Positions 1 to 8,101 of a stretch of DNA of 8,298 nt are shown piece after piece; position 1 is the first letter of the stretch; every line of letters begins with the position of its first letter. The notes beneath the pieces are model-generated. The model was not told where the DNA came from. It did no database searches and saw only the letters and a program-made list of their open reading frames with translations. Made by a program: the position numbers and the translations under genes. Where the stretch lies: NCBI GenBank assembly GCA_946481405.1, contig CAMLNY010000028.1, positions 1 through 8,298 of the forward strand. The letters run 5' to 3'. The stretch is from an uncultured Brevundimonas sp. Lineage in GTDB: Bacteria; Pseudomonadota; Alphaproteobacteria; Caulobacterales; Caulobacteraceae.

Positions 1-281
1 AGGCGCTGGATGGCCTCGGCAAGGTTCTGGTCAGGGAAGTCGGCGATGTCCTCGGCCAGGATGGCGTCCACGGCGCCGGCCTCATTGCGCTTGATGCTCA
101 GGGCCTGCTGCAGCGAGGACCGGAAGCCGGTGACGACGATCTCGTCGACTTGGGTCTCGTCCTGCGCCGAAGCGGCGGGCGCGGCCGTCTGGGCAGCGGC
201 GATCTGGGGCGTCAGGGCGACGGCCAGCAACGCAATGGCGGACGCACTGGACGCAAGCGTGACTTGGCTGGACCGGCTCAT
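1..281 (-). CDS. TonB-dependent outer-membrane receptor, N-terminal part (runs off left edge)
   Basis: Energised outer-membrane channel that would import an oligosaccharide into the periplasm. Only the first 93 codons are present. Residues 1-30 are a Sec signal peptide (MSRSSQ, hydrophobic run ASAIALLAVAL, cleavage near AAA-Q at 30/31). A TonB box follows (DEIVVTG, about 46-52). The plug domain then begins with SSLQQALSIKRN, and DFPDQNLAEAIQR (81-93) is the classic start of the plug in the sugar-type receptors abundant in Caulobacterales and Sphingomonadales. The ATG at 281 is preceded by GGGGAG about 8 bases upstream, and no other start gives a signal peptide. It is the last visible gene of the leftward cluster, 145 bases behind the lyase-like gene, in a gap that carries a palindromic operator, so it may be transcribed both by read-through and from its own promoter. 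The substrate is inferred from neighbours, not from this fragment. Confidence 0.93.
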   Translation of the reverse strand, partial: MSRSSQVTLASSASAIALLAVALTPQIAAAQTAAPAASAQDETQVDEIVVTGFRSSLQQALSIKRNEAGAVDAILAEDIADFPDQNLAEAIQR

Positions 282-306
282 TCTGTCTTCTCCCCGCCCG
301 GCGCTC

Positions 307-322
307 ATGGCACCGGTGTCAT
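307..322. promoter_or_regulatory. 16-bp near-perfect palindrome, probable LacI-type operator before the receptor gene
   Basis: ATGGCACCGGTGTCAT is an inverted repeat around ACC|GGT with a single mismatched pair (g310/t319). It lies 26-41 bases upstream of the receptor ATG, just downstream of an AT-rich stretch (minus strand TATCAATTAAT, 331-321) that could hold the -10 box. A repressor bound here would sit over the start of transcription. Even-spaced palindromes with a central CG are typical of LacI-family sugar regulators; which regulator binds is not known from the window. The -35 region is poor, so the promoter itself is only tentative. Confidence 0.5.
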
Positions 323-337
323 TAATTGATATGGTGT

Positions 338-356
338 TGCGATCGTTGGGATCGCA
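338..356. promoter_or_regulatory. Perfect 7-bp inverted repeat in the receptor leader/promoter region
   Basis: TGCGATC - gttgg - GATCGCA: two perfect 7-base arms separated by 5 bases, 57-75 bases upstream of the receptor ATG. It may be a second protein-binding dyad upstream of the promoter or, if transcription reads through from the lyase-like gene, an RNA hairpin between the two cistrons. No T-run follows on either strand, so it does not look like a complete intrinsic terminator. A further pair of distant 7-base arms, GTGTTGC (334-340) and GCAACAC (393-399), encloses it. Confidence 0.35.
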
Positions 357-426
357 GCCCGTTCCACTTTCTGCGACAGCTTCTCGCTTTTTGCAACACG
401 AGAATGAAACACCGTCCCAAATCCCG

Positions 427-1860
427 CTACGCCCGCGCCACCTCAACGGCATAGACGTGGTTCCGGCCATGCATGTTGGAGCCGTAGAGCAGCCACTTGC
501 CGTCCGGCGTGAAGGTGACGTTCGGCTCCAGCCGGTAGTCGTGCAGGGACATGTCGACCAGGCGTTCGGTGCGCAGGTATTCGATCGAGATCAGGTCGGG
601 CTGGTCGCTGTCGGGATCGCCGTCGATGATCGGCTCGGGCGTCAGCAGGACGATCCATTTGCCGTCGGGCGCATGGGCGACCATGTCGGCGTCTCCCCCG
701 TCGCCGGCGAAGACCGACCCGTCCGGCGATGAGTTGAAGTGGACCGACCAGCTGTTCTGTTCGACCCGGCGCCAGATGCGCTTGCCCGTCTCCAGATCGA
801 CCGAGGCGACCCAGTAGACCTGGCCGCGCGGCGTCTGCAGGTCGTACATGACCGACTTCCCGTCGGCGGCGAACCACTCGTGGCCGAAGATCTCGAAGTT
901 CATCGTGCGCTGGTGGAGTTTGCGAAGGTCCGTGCCGTCGGTCTTGATGGTCCACATCCGGTCGACGCGGTGCCACGGCCCCTCGTGCGAGAAGATGATC
1001 CGGTCCGGATCGGTCGGCGAGAACTGCGGATGATTCAGCCAGTCGGTGGCCGAGTGGAGAACCCGGCGCTCGCCGGTGCGCAGGTCGACGACGAACAGCT
1101 CCATCGGCACCCGGGCGGCCCAGCGCGCCAGCATGCGCACGCCCTTGGCCTTGGCGAAGTTCAGCGGCCGGCCGTCCGGGCCGAGGGCGGCGTATTCCGC
1201 CTGACCGGCGCGGCGATTACGGGGATCGGCAGCGTCGGGCTGCAGCGGGGCGTCGCCATAGGCGACCGTGCCGACGCACAGGGTCTCGTCCGCATTGATC
1301 GAGCTGAACGACCCCTGGGCCAGGCTGGCAATGCGACGGCTCCGGCCGGTGTCGATATCGGCGGCGAACAGGGCGCGCGGGCGGTCGCTGGGCTGACCTT
1401 CGCCCGGCTCGGTCACCGTGTAGTAGACGGTGCGGGTCTTGCGGCCGGTCAGCAGGAGGTCGGCGTTTCCGTCGGGCACCAGCACCGTGCGACGAAAGCC
1501 GTTGTTCAGCTCCACCTTCACGATCCCCTCGGACGAGGAGAAGACGAAGATGTCGCCCTGGGGCGTGAACATGCTGCGGTAGAAATAGAGTTTGTTGCCG
1601 CCCGCGTCGCCCGACAGGCGGACGATGCGGTGGCCGGTCTTCGGGTCGACCCAGTCGGTCGGGACCGGCCCGTCCCAGGTCGGCCACGGCGGCGGGTTGT
1701 CGCCGACCTGATGGATCGACGGGGCCGTGTTCGGGTCCGGGAAGACCGGGGCTCCGGCGGTCTGGACCGGAGTGGTCTGGGCCTGGACGGCGCCGGTGAA
1801 TGCGCCGACGGCGGGGGCTGCGAGCAGCGCCTTCAGGGCGGTGCGGCGTGAGGTCGTCAT
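427..1860 (-). CDS. Tat-exported beta-propeller protein of the oligogalacturonate-lyase (PL22-like) type
   Basis: Probable polysaccharide lyase acting on uronate-containing oligosaccharides outside the cytoplasm. The N-terminus is a twin-arginine signal (SRRTALK at 4-10, hydrophobic region 11-25, cleavage near VQA-Q at 27/28). The 477-residue chain has repeated propeller blades. Its best signature is NHPQFSP (276-282), then HEGPW-HRVDRMW (292-303), TDGTDLRK (307-314) and GHEW (326-329), which match the core of oligogalacturonate lyase including spacing between HEGP and HEW. The C-terminal blade has DYRLEPNVTFTPDGK (441-455) where classical Ogl, as I recall it, has a Q..H.H metal-binding stretch before FTPD, so the metal site is altered. 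Classical Ogl is cytoplasmic; this one is exported. Start ATG has GAGGA 8 bases upstream. It follows the glycosidase-like gene by 25 bases. The substrate is unknown; with rhamnose catabolism next door, a rhamnose-uronate linkage is plausible. Confidence 0.75.
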   Translation of the reverse strand: MTTSRRTALKALLAAPAVGAFTGAVQAQTTPVQTAGAPVFPDPNTAPSIHQVGDNPPPWPTWDGPVPTDWVDPKTGHRIVRLSGDAGGNKLYFYRSMFTPQGDIFVFSSSEGIVKVELNNGFRRTVLVPDGNADLLLTGRKTRTVYYTVTEPGEGQPSDRPRALFAADIDTGRSRRIASLAQGSFSSINADETLCVGTVAYGDAPLQPDAADPRNRRAGQAEYAALGPDGRPLNFAKAKGVRMLARWAARVPMELFVVDLRTGERRVLHSATDWLNHPQFSPTDPDRIIFSHEGPWHRVDRMWTIKTDGTDLRKLHQRTMNFEIFGHEWFAADGKSVMYDLQTPRGQVYWVASVDLETGKRIWRRVEQNSWSVHFNSSPDGSVFAGDGGDADMVAHAPDGKWIVLLTPEPIIDGDPDSDQPDLISIEYLRTERLVDMSLHDYRLEPNVTFTPDGKWLLYGSNMHGRNHVYAVEVARA

Positions 1861-1885
1861 CAGGGCGGTCCTCTTCGAACTGAAA

Positions 1886-4189
1886 TCAGGGAGCGGGCGT
1901 CAGGCCTTCGACCCGGACGGTCCAGCCGTCCTTCGGAAAGCCCGGCGCGTGTCCGGTTGAGCCGTCCCAGCCCGCCGCCATCAGGCCCACGGCCATCAGC
2001 AGCGACCCGTTGGACGGGAAGTAGGTCTCGGCCGCGCGGCGATAGCCGGGACCGTCGGGATTGATCGCCATGGTCACCCCGCCGGCGCCGGCGGAGACGG
2101 GGACCAGTTCGTCGGCGTGCTCGTCGAGGTGGACCCGCGGCGTCATGCCGGTCGGGCCCCACTGGTTGTTCTTCAGATCGGCGAACAGCCAGTCGACGGC
2201 CTTGTCGGGCTCCCCGAGGCGGGCGGCCGTCATGGCCATCATCGGGAAGTCCCAGCCCCAGGTCTGGCGCACGTCCCAGTTGGCCTCGACCGCCTCGAAG
2301 GTCCGGCGCATGGCCTCCGGATCGATGCGGGCGCCGGGAATGAAGCCGTAGGCCATCAGGAAGGAGGGGTGGTCGCGGTTCTTGCACTGGGGCGCGGTCG
2401 CGTGGTCGCGGCAGGCGTCGGAGGCGGCCGTCTCCCAGAAGTCGGGCACGCTCTCGACCGGCAGATACAGACCGTTCGCCATCGGCGGCGGGGCGAGCCT
2501 GGCCAGCGCCTGATCCCAGTCGGCGCGGCGCGCCTGACCCTGACGGATCCGCCACTGCTGGGCGGTCTCCAGCGCCCAGCGGAAATACTCCAGCTCGAAC
2601 GTCGGATTGGTCGTGGTCAGAGGATCGTAGTTCTCCTGCGCCGGAATCATGGGCGAGCCGAGGTTCAGCCGCCCGTCGCGCTCGATCGGCCAGGAGGCCA
2701 GCAGGTCCGCCGTGGACTCGCCCAGTTCACCGTAGCGGGCGAGCACGGTCGGATCGCGATCCGACCGCCAGACCAGTTCAGCCAGCAGGATCGGATGCGG
2801 CTGCTGCCACATGATGAAGGGGGAGACCAGGCTGGGGCTGTTTCGGCCTTCCGGCCCGGTCATCTTGGGCCACCAGGCGCCCCGCACCCCGTGACGGGCG
2901 GCCTCGGCCCGGGCGTGATCGAGGTTACCGAGGTACCAGGGCAGGCTGCGCTCCAGCATGTCGGCGTGACCCCACATCGCCTGCCATCCCGAATGCCAGG
3001 GGTGCATTTCCAGATGGAATTTGCCGTACCAGCTGTTGGAGAAGAGGCCCTCCTCCTGCGGCGGCAGCTCCCCTGCCCCGTTCACGGCGGACAGGTATTG
3101 GGACAGGATGACGCGGCGCTCCAGCTCTGCCGCGCGCGGGTCGGTGGAGCCGGAGAAATCGACGGCGCCGCCGTTGGTCCAGAAGTCATGCCAGTGGCCG
3201 GTCGTGGCGCGGACGCCGTCAGCGAAGGCCGGAGTGGCGACGGTCGGCTCGGCCTGATCGAAGCGGACCATGACCGACAGGCGCTCGCCCGAACCGGCCA
3301 CGTCGAAGGCGTTGTCGCCGGCGCGCGTGACCCGACCGCCCGCGATGGCGGAGGTGAAGGAGGTCTCGTCGATGGTGCGGAGGATGCGGGTTTCGCGGTC
3401 GTCCTGAGAGACGATGGAGAGGGTCTGCGCTCCTTCGTTCTTCAGGTTCGTCGGGTCCGGATTGATGGCCGGAGCGACGGTCGGATAGCGGACGCGGACT
3501 GCGAGACCGGCGCTTTCGACCAGCGGCGAATTCACCTCGAGCATCACCATGTCGAGGGTCGGATGAACCCGCGTCACCACCTCGACGGGCTTGTCGTCAT
3601 AGGTGAAGCGGCTGGTCAGGGTTCCGGTCCAGAGGTCGAGCGTCTGGCGCGTGTCGCTGACCTTGGCGAAGTCGAGGGGGGCGCCGTCGGCGAGAGTCAG
3701 GCCGATGCGGCTCAGGGAGAACCGATGCGGGTTGGCGCGCAGCCAGGTGTAGGCGGGGTTTGTCTCCGCATCGGCCCACGATCGCATCCAGGCGTAGGGC
3801 TGTTCGCCCCGGCCCGGCACGTTGACGGGGATCAGCCCGTTCTCTTCCGTGTAGCCCTCGGGGTTCGGGAAGGTGTGCCAGGCCCACTGGGCCATGGTCA
3901 GCAGGGGCGCGAGTTCGGAGTATTGCTCGGGAAAGGTCTGGAGCCCCGTAATGTCCGCGGTGAAGCCGAGGTCGCCGTTGCCGAGCATGACCGGGGCGTG
4001 GCGATCGACGGCGGTCAGGGTCACGTTGTGGCGGGTGACGAGGGCCTGACGATCGATCGGCGCGGCGGGCGCGACGGCGGCTGTCGGGGCGACCGTCTGG
4101 GCGCAGGCGGTCAGGGGTGCGGCCGTGAGGACGGTCAGGCAGGCGGCAGCCAGAACGCGCTGCAGTTTCGATCGGGTCGTACAGACCAT
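1886..4189 (-). CDS. Exported lipoprotein resembling (alpha/alpha)6 six-hairpin glycoside hydrolases
   Basis: Likely glycosidase anchored to a membrane facing the periplasm or cell surface. The first 29 residues form a lipoprotein signal with lipobox LTAC (26-29); alanine at +2 predicts outer-membrane sorting. An N-terminal beta-rich region (about 50-330; GNGDLGFTADITG at 70-82) precedes a helical domain (about 350-745), the arrangement of GH65/GH95/GH78-like enzymes. Landmarks are SNSWYGKFHLEMHPWH (384-399), WQQPHPILLAELVWR (461-475), PAQENYDP (516-523), WGWDFPM (644-650) and YFPSNGSLLMAVGLMAAGW (723-741). E394 and E519 are my candidate catalytic acids, by position only. I cannot assign a CAZy family. 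Start ATG has AGGAG 8 bases upstream. In this operon it could be an alpha-L-rhamnosidase-like or uronidase-like enzyme releasing the monosaccharide; that is inference. Length 767 residues, apparently intact. Confidence 0.7.
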   Translation of the reverse strand: MVCTTRSKLQRVLAAACLTVLTAAPLTACAQTVAPTAAVAPAAPIDRQALVTRHNVTLTAVDRHAPVMLGNGDLGFTADITGLQTFPEQYSELAPLLTMAQWAWHTFPNPEGYTEENGLIPVNVPGRGEQPYAWMRSWADAETNPAYTWLRANPHRFSLSRIGLTLADGAPLDFAKVSDTRQTLDLWTGTLTSRFTYDDKPVEVVTRVHPTLDMVMLEVNSPLVESAGLAVRVRYPTVAPAINPDPTNLKNEGAQTLSIVSQDDRETRILRTIDETSFTSAIAGGRVTRAGDNAFDVAGSGERLSVMVRFDQAEPTVATPAFADGVRATTGHWHDFWTNGGAVDFSGSTDPRAAELERRVILSQYLSAVNGAGELPPQEEGLFSNSWYGKFHLEMHPWHSGWQAMWGHADMLERSLPWYLGNLDHARAEAARHGVRGAWWPKMTGPEGRNSPSLVSPFIMWQQPHPILLAELVWRSDRDPTVLARYGELGESTADLLASWPIERDGRLNLGSPMIPAQENYDPLTTTNPTFELEYFRWALETAQQWRIRQGQARRADWDQALARLAPPPMANGLYLPVESVPDFWETAASDACRDHATAPQCKNRDHPSFLMAYGFIPGARIDPEAMRRTFEAVEANWDVRQTWGWDFPMMAMTAARLGEPDKAVDWLFADLKNNQWGPTGMTPRVHLDEHADELVPVSAGAGGVTMAINPDGPGYRRAAETYFPSNGSLLMAVGLMAAGWDGSTGHAPGFPKDGWTVRVEGLTPAP

Positions 4190-4246
4190 GGTCGTTTCTC
4201 CTGGGGTCCTCTTGCCCGGCCGTCTTGATGCGGCCTTGTGGCGAAA

Positions 4247-5149
4247 TCAGATGCGGTAGATGGCCTCGGCGTTGGCCGCGAACAGACGCTCGCGCTCGGT
4301 CGGGCTGAAGTCGGAAGTCACGGCGTCGAAGGCGGCGTAGACGGCGTCGAACGAGCCATGCGCCCGGTCGACCGGGAAATCGGAAGCGAACATCGACCGC
4401 TCCGTCCCGAAGGCCTCGATGCACTCCAGAATGATCGGGCGAACGCTGTCGACGGACCACGTTCGGTCCGTGATGCCGAGGCCCGAGATCTTGATCGAGA
4501 TCTGCGGCTGGCGCGCCAGTTCGTGCAGCCCCTCGCGCCACAGCGCCATGCCGTCTGCGTCGCGATCGGTCGGCAGGCCGGCGTGGTTGACGATCAGGGG
4601 GATGTCCGGATGCCGCCGCGCGATCTCTGCCGCCGTCTGTATCTGCAGCGGATAGAGCTGGAGATCGAAGGACAGGCCGTGCTTCGCCAGCTTCGCGAAC
4701 CCCGCCTCCCACGCCGGATCGAGCAACAGATCGCGGGCGGCGTAGGTCTTCAGCCGGTCGGGGTGCCAGCAGACGATCTGGCGCACGCCCCGGACGTTGG
4801 TGTGCGACGCATGGGCCTCGAGCAGGACGTCGAGGTCCGGATCCAGCATGTCGGCGCCGGCGACGATCCCCTGTGGATAGCCGTAGTCGTCGGCCATGGC
4901 CTGAAGCCACTGGGTCTCGCCGAGCTGCGCGCCGATCGGCATGCCGGCCTCGACGTGGACGATCTTGTCGATCCGCCACGCACCGGCGTCGGCCAGATAG
5001 TCCTTCAGCAGATAGTTCCGGTGAGCGATGCCGCTCATGTCGCCCGCCGGATTGTTGGGCAGCGGATCATCCTGCAGCCAGCCGTAACGGGCGCGCGACA
5101 GGTCCCACAGGTGGACGTGCGGATCGACGATGCGAATGTCCGACGCCAC
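4247..5149 (-). CDS. Amidohydrolase (COG3618 type), probable L-rhamnono-lactonase
   Basis: Probably opens the sugar lactone to L-rhamnonate, the substrate of the dehydratase encoded upstream. Sequence features of the amidohydrolase_2 TIM-barrel family are present: DPHVHLWD (HxH metal motif close to the N-terminus), HVEAG near residue 65, a histidine in NHAGLP about two thirds along, and FASDFP with the catalytic aspartate near the C-terminus. COG3618 includes characterised L-fucono- and L-rhamnono-lactonases. I take the GTG at 5149 as start (300 residues, MASDIRIVDPHVH): AGGAGG at 5162-5157 lies 7 bases upstream, whereas the longer ATG frame from 5218 would overlap the SDR gene by about 60 bases and adds residues unlike the family. 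The gap to the SDR stop is 11 bases. A related activity (dicarboxylate-lactone hydrolase) cannot be excluded, but the neighbours argue for a deoxysugar lactone. Confidence 0.82.
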   Translation of the reverse strand: MASDIRIVDPHVHLWDLSRARYGWLQDDPLPNNPAGDMSGIAHRNYLLKDYLADAGAWRIDKIVHVEAGMPIGAQLGETQWLQAMADDYGYPQGIVAGADMLDPDLDVLLEAHASHTNVRGVRQIVCWHPDRLKTYAARDLLLDPAWEAGFAKLAKHGLSFDLQLYPLQIQTAAEIARRHPDIPLIVNHAGLPTDRDADGMALWREGLHELARQPQISIKISGLGITDRTWSVDSVRPIILECIEAFGTERSMFASDFPVDRAHGSFDAVYAAFDAVTSDFSPTERERLFAANAEAIYRI

Positions 5150-5155
5150 CGACCG

Positions 5156-5160
5156 CCCTC

Positions 5161-5162
<2 letters not shown>
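5156..5162 (-). promoter_or_regulatory. Ribosome binding site that decides the GTG start of the amidohydrolase
   Basis: On the minus strand AGGAGGG (5162-5156) overlaps the last two bases of the SDR stop codon TAG and ends 7 bases before GTG at 5149. It is the strongest Shine-Dalgarno sequence in the window. A ribosome terminating on the SDR gene would be placed directly on it, so the two genes are probably translationally coupled. Confidence 0.7.
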
Positions 5163-5903
<741 letters not shown>

Positions 5904-5907
<4 letters not shown>

Positions 5908-6755
5908 CGCGACCACGCCACGAAGGTCTGGCCCTGCTCGCCGAGCTTTTCGATGCCGAGGCGGACGGTGTCGCCGGCCTTGAGGTACCAGGGCTCCGGC
6001 TTCTGGCCGAGGCCGACGCCCGGAGGGGTGCCGGTCGTGATCAGGTCGCCGGGCTCCAGCGTCATGAACTCCGACAGGTAGGAGACGATCTCGGCTACCG
6101 TGAAGATCATCGTCTTCGTGTTGCCGGTCTGGACGCGCTTGCCGTTCACGTCGAGCCACATGTCCAGGTTCTGGACGTCGCCGACCTCATCGGTCGTGAC
6201 CAGCCAGGGGCCGACCGGACCGAAGGTGTCGCAGCCCTTGCCCTTGTCCCACGTCGGCCCCCGCTCGATCTGGAAGGCGCGTTCGGAGACGTCGTTGATC
6301 AGGACGTAGCCGGCGACGTGATCCAGCGCTTCTTCCTTCGTCACATACGAAGCGGCCTTGCCGATGACGACGCCCAGCTCGACCTCCCAGTCGGTCTTCA
6401 GCGAGCCGCGCGGGATGACGACGTCGTCGTTCGGGCCGTTCAGGCAGGAGATCGCCTTCATGAAGACGACCGGCTCTTCCGGGATCGGCAGGTTCGATTC
6501 CGCCGCGTGATCCGCGAAGTTCAGGCCGATGGCGATGAACTTGCGGCTGCCGTTGACCGGCACGCCATAGCGTTGCTCGCCCTCGACAACGGTGAGGGAA
6601 CCGGTGTCAATCGCGGCCAGTTTCGCCAGTCCCTCGGACGACAGCAGGTCGGGCGTGATGTCGGCGACGATGCCTGACAAATCGCGGATGCGACCCTCGG
6701 CATCGAGCAGGCCGGGCTTCTCGGCGCCCTTGGGGCCGTAACGCAGCAGTTTCAT
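5904..6755 (-). CDS. FAH-family hydrolase, probable 2,4-diketo-3-deoxy-L-rhamnonate hydrolase (LRA6-like)
   Basis: Cleaves a C-C bond in a 2,4-diketo acid; in this pathway it would give pyruvate and L-lactate. The 283 residues show the full fumarylacetoacetate-hydrolase fold signature: GLNFADHAAE (77-86, with H83 and E86 as the probable dyad), PVVFMK (95-100), the metal ligands E124 and E126 in DWEVELG, D155 in INDVSER, GKGCDTFGPVGPW (172-184) and TGTPPGVG (241-248). The length and the N-terminal MKLLRYG...KPGLLD arrangement are normal for the sugar-acid branch of the family. The start ATG at 6755 follows the RhmD stop by 15 bases with a modest AAAAGG Shine-Dalgarno; the stop overlaps the next start by four bases. 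Its presence next to an SDR, and the absence of a KDR aldolase, points to the diketo-hydrolase rather than the aldolase version of L-rhamnose breakdown. Confidence 0.9.
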
Positions 6756-6770
6756 TCGTTGGGCCTTTTC

Positions 6771-7964
6771 TCAGCGCGCGTAGGGACGGTGCAGGGCGAT
6801 GTCGCGGTTCAGCTCGACCCCGAAGCCGGGGGTGTCGGGGACCTTGAGCCGGCCGTTCACAGGCACAGGCTCGCCGATCAGCTGCGGATGGAACATCGGC
6901 ACGACCTCGTCGGCGCCGGGAGCCATCATCAGGAACTCCGCGAACGGGCTGTTATGGCGCGTCACGACGAAGTGGTAGGAATAGACGCTGGATCCGTGCG
7001 GGATCATCAGCACGCCCCTGGCGTCGGCCATGGCGGAGATCTTGATCAGTTCGGTCACGCCGCCGCACCAGCCCACGTCCGGCTGGATGATGTCGCAGCA
7101 TTCCATCTCGAGCAGCATGCGGAAGCCCCAGCGGGTGGCTTCATGCTCGCCGGTGGTGACCAGCATGCCGTCCGGCGCATTCTTCTTCAGCGCCTGATAG
7201 CCCCAGTAGTCGTCGGGGCTAAGGCATTCCTCGATCCACTTCAGACCGTATTTGTGGGCGGCGTGGGCGAGCCTGGTCGCGTAGTTCAGGTCGAGCGCCA
7301 TCCAGCAGTCGAACATCAGCCAGAAGTCGTCGCCGCAGGCGTTCCGCATGGCCTCGAGTTCGGCGAGGTTCTTCTTCAGGCCTTCCTCGCCTTCGGCCGG
7401 GCCGTGGTGCAGGGGCATCTTGCCGCCGATGAAGCCGAGCTCCCTGGCTTTGTCCGGGCGCGCGCCGGTGGCGTAGAAGGTCAGTTCGTCACGCACCGGG
7501 CCGCCCAGCATGGCGAACACCGGCTCCTGACGCAGGCGGCCGAGCAGGTCCCAAAGCGCCAGGTCGACCCCGGAGATGGCGTTCACCACCAGACCCTTGC
7601 GGCCATAGTACTGGGTCGAGAAATACATCTGGTCCCAGATCTTCTCGACCTCGGACGGATCGCGGCCTTCGAGGAAACGGGCCAGGTGTTGCTCGACGAT
7701 ATAGGCGGCGGGTTCGCCGCCGGTCGTGACCGCGAAACCGGTGACGCCGTTCTCGGCCTCGATCTCCACGACCAGGGTGCCGAGCACATTGATGCCGAAG
7801 CTGCGGCGGCTCTGGCGGTACTCAGGGTATTTCGCCATCGGCGTGGCGATGTGGTCGTCGATCCAGTGGCCTTCTGCCTGGTCGTGATAGTCGGCGCCGC
7901 CGCCCGTGCCGTCGTTCCTGACAACGTAGGCGCGCACGGCCTTGATACGAGACAGGCGGCTCAT
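6771..7964 (-). CDS. rhmD: L-rhamnonate dehydratase (enolase superfamily)
   Basis: Dehydrates L-rhamnonate to 2-keto-3-deoxy-L-rhamnonate in the cytoplasm, with Mg2+. The 397 residues follow E. coli RhmD closely, including DYHDQ (25-29), [14 protein letters not shown] (33-46) and [13 protein letters not shown] (55-67) of the capping domain. Barrel metal ligands are D219 (FDCW), E245 (WIEE) and E273 (TGEH). The general-base dyad is H323 (IPHGSS) and D296 (QPDVGWCGG). H33 corresponds to the specificity histidine reported for enterobacterial RhmD. The C-terminus GFGVELNRD is also characteristic. Start ATG at 7964 has GGGGAG 10 bases upstream; the nearby ATG at 7973 is out of frame and hits TGA at once. 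It is the first gene of the leftward operon and is divergent from the IclR-like start at 8102. RhmD enzymes also accept L-lyxonate and L-mannonate, so the physiological substrate is very likely but not proven. Confidence 0.95.
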   Translation of the reverse strand: MSRLSRIKAVRAYVVRNDGTGGGADYHDQAEGHWIDDHIATPMAKYPEYRQSRRSFGINVLGTLVVEIEAENGVTGFAVTTGGEPAAYIVEQHLARFLEGRDPSEVEKIWDQMYFSTQYYGRKGLVVNAISGVDLALWDLLGRLRQEPVFAMLGGPVRDELTFYATGARPDKARELGFIGGKMPLHHGPAEGEEGLKKNLAELEAMRNACGDDFWLMFDCWMALDLNYATRLAHAAHKYGLKWIEECLSPDDYWGYQALKKNAPDGMLVTTGEHEATRWGFRMLLEMECCDIIQPDVGWCGGVTELIKISAMADARGVLMIPHGSSVYSYHFVVTRHNSPFAEFLMMAPGADEVVPMFHPQLIGEPVPVNGRLKVPDTPGFGVELNRDIALHRPYAR

Positions 7965-8101
7965 CGCGACATCGCTCCCCGGCGATTGTTTCCCATATTT
8001 CGGGATGACACTGGCGTTTCTCCGCGTGCCGCGTCAAACTGGCGAAGCAATTGCCCGCCGACTTGCGCGTTTTGCTACATTCTGAAACAGGTGATTACGT
8101 G
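7965..8101. promoter_or_regulatory. Divergent promoter region between rhmD and the IclR-like gene
   Basis: This 137-base gap must hold the promoter of the leftward catabolic operon and that of the rightward regulator-like gene. Candidate elements: TTGACG on the minus strand (8037-8032) as a -35-like box, without a good -10 at standard spacing; TTGCCC (8051-8056) and TACATT (8076-8081) on the plus strand with a long 19-base spacer; ATGACACTGG (8005-8014), which matches half of the receptor-gene palindrome at 9 of 10 positions; and an imperfect dyad with GTTT (8016-8019), CGCG (8023-8026), CGCG (8030-8033) and AAAC (8036-8039), which could be an IclR-type operator. None is strong enough alone. 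Confidence 0.4.

Noticed and set aside
373..392. GCGA-n7-TCGC followed by TTTTT on the plus strand, terminator-like
   Set aside because: Stem of only four pairs, and no plus-strand gene ends here; on the minus strand, where transcription runs, there is no T-run after the stem.
2117..4228. Very long plus-strand open frame (about 700 codons) opposite the glycosidase-like gene, and similar ones at 739-1851, 4238-5164 and 6759-8102
   Set aside because: Mirror frames caused by high GC at third positions of the minus-strand genes. Their translations are low-complexity R/G/V/D-rich, show no family motifs and lack matching ribosome sites, while the opposite frames carry complete conserved motifs.
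5908..6159. Upstream in-frame extension of the SDR gene
   Set aside because: It overlaps the FAH hydrolase coding sequence in another frame and is arginine/proline-rich. The true start is the ATG at 5907 directly before the Rossmann motif, in the usual ATGA overlap.
6600..6610. ACCGGTGTCAA resembling the receptor-gene operator
   Set aside because: Lies inside the FAH coding sequence, matches only one half-site, and the codons are explained by the protein.
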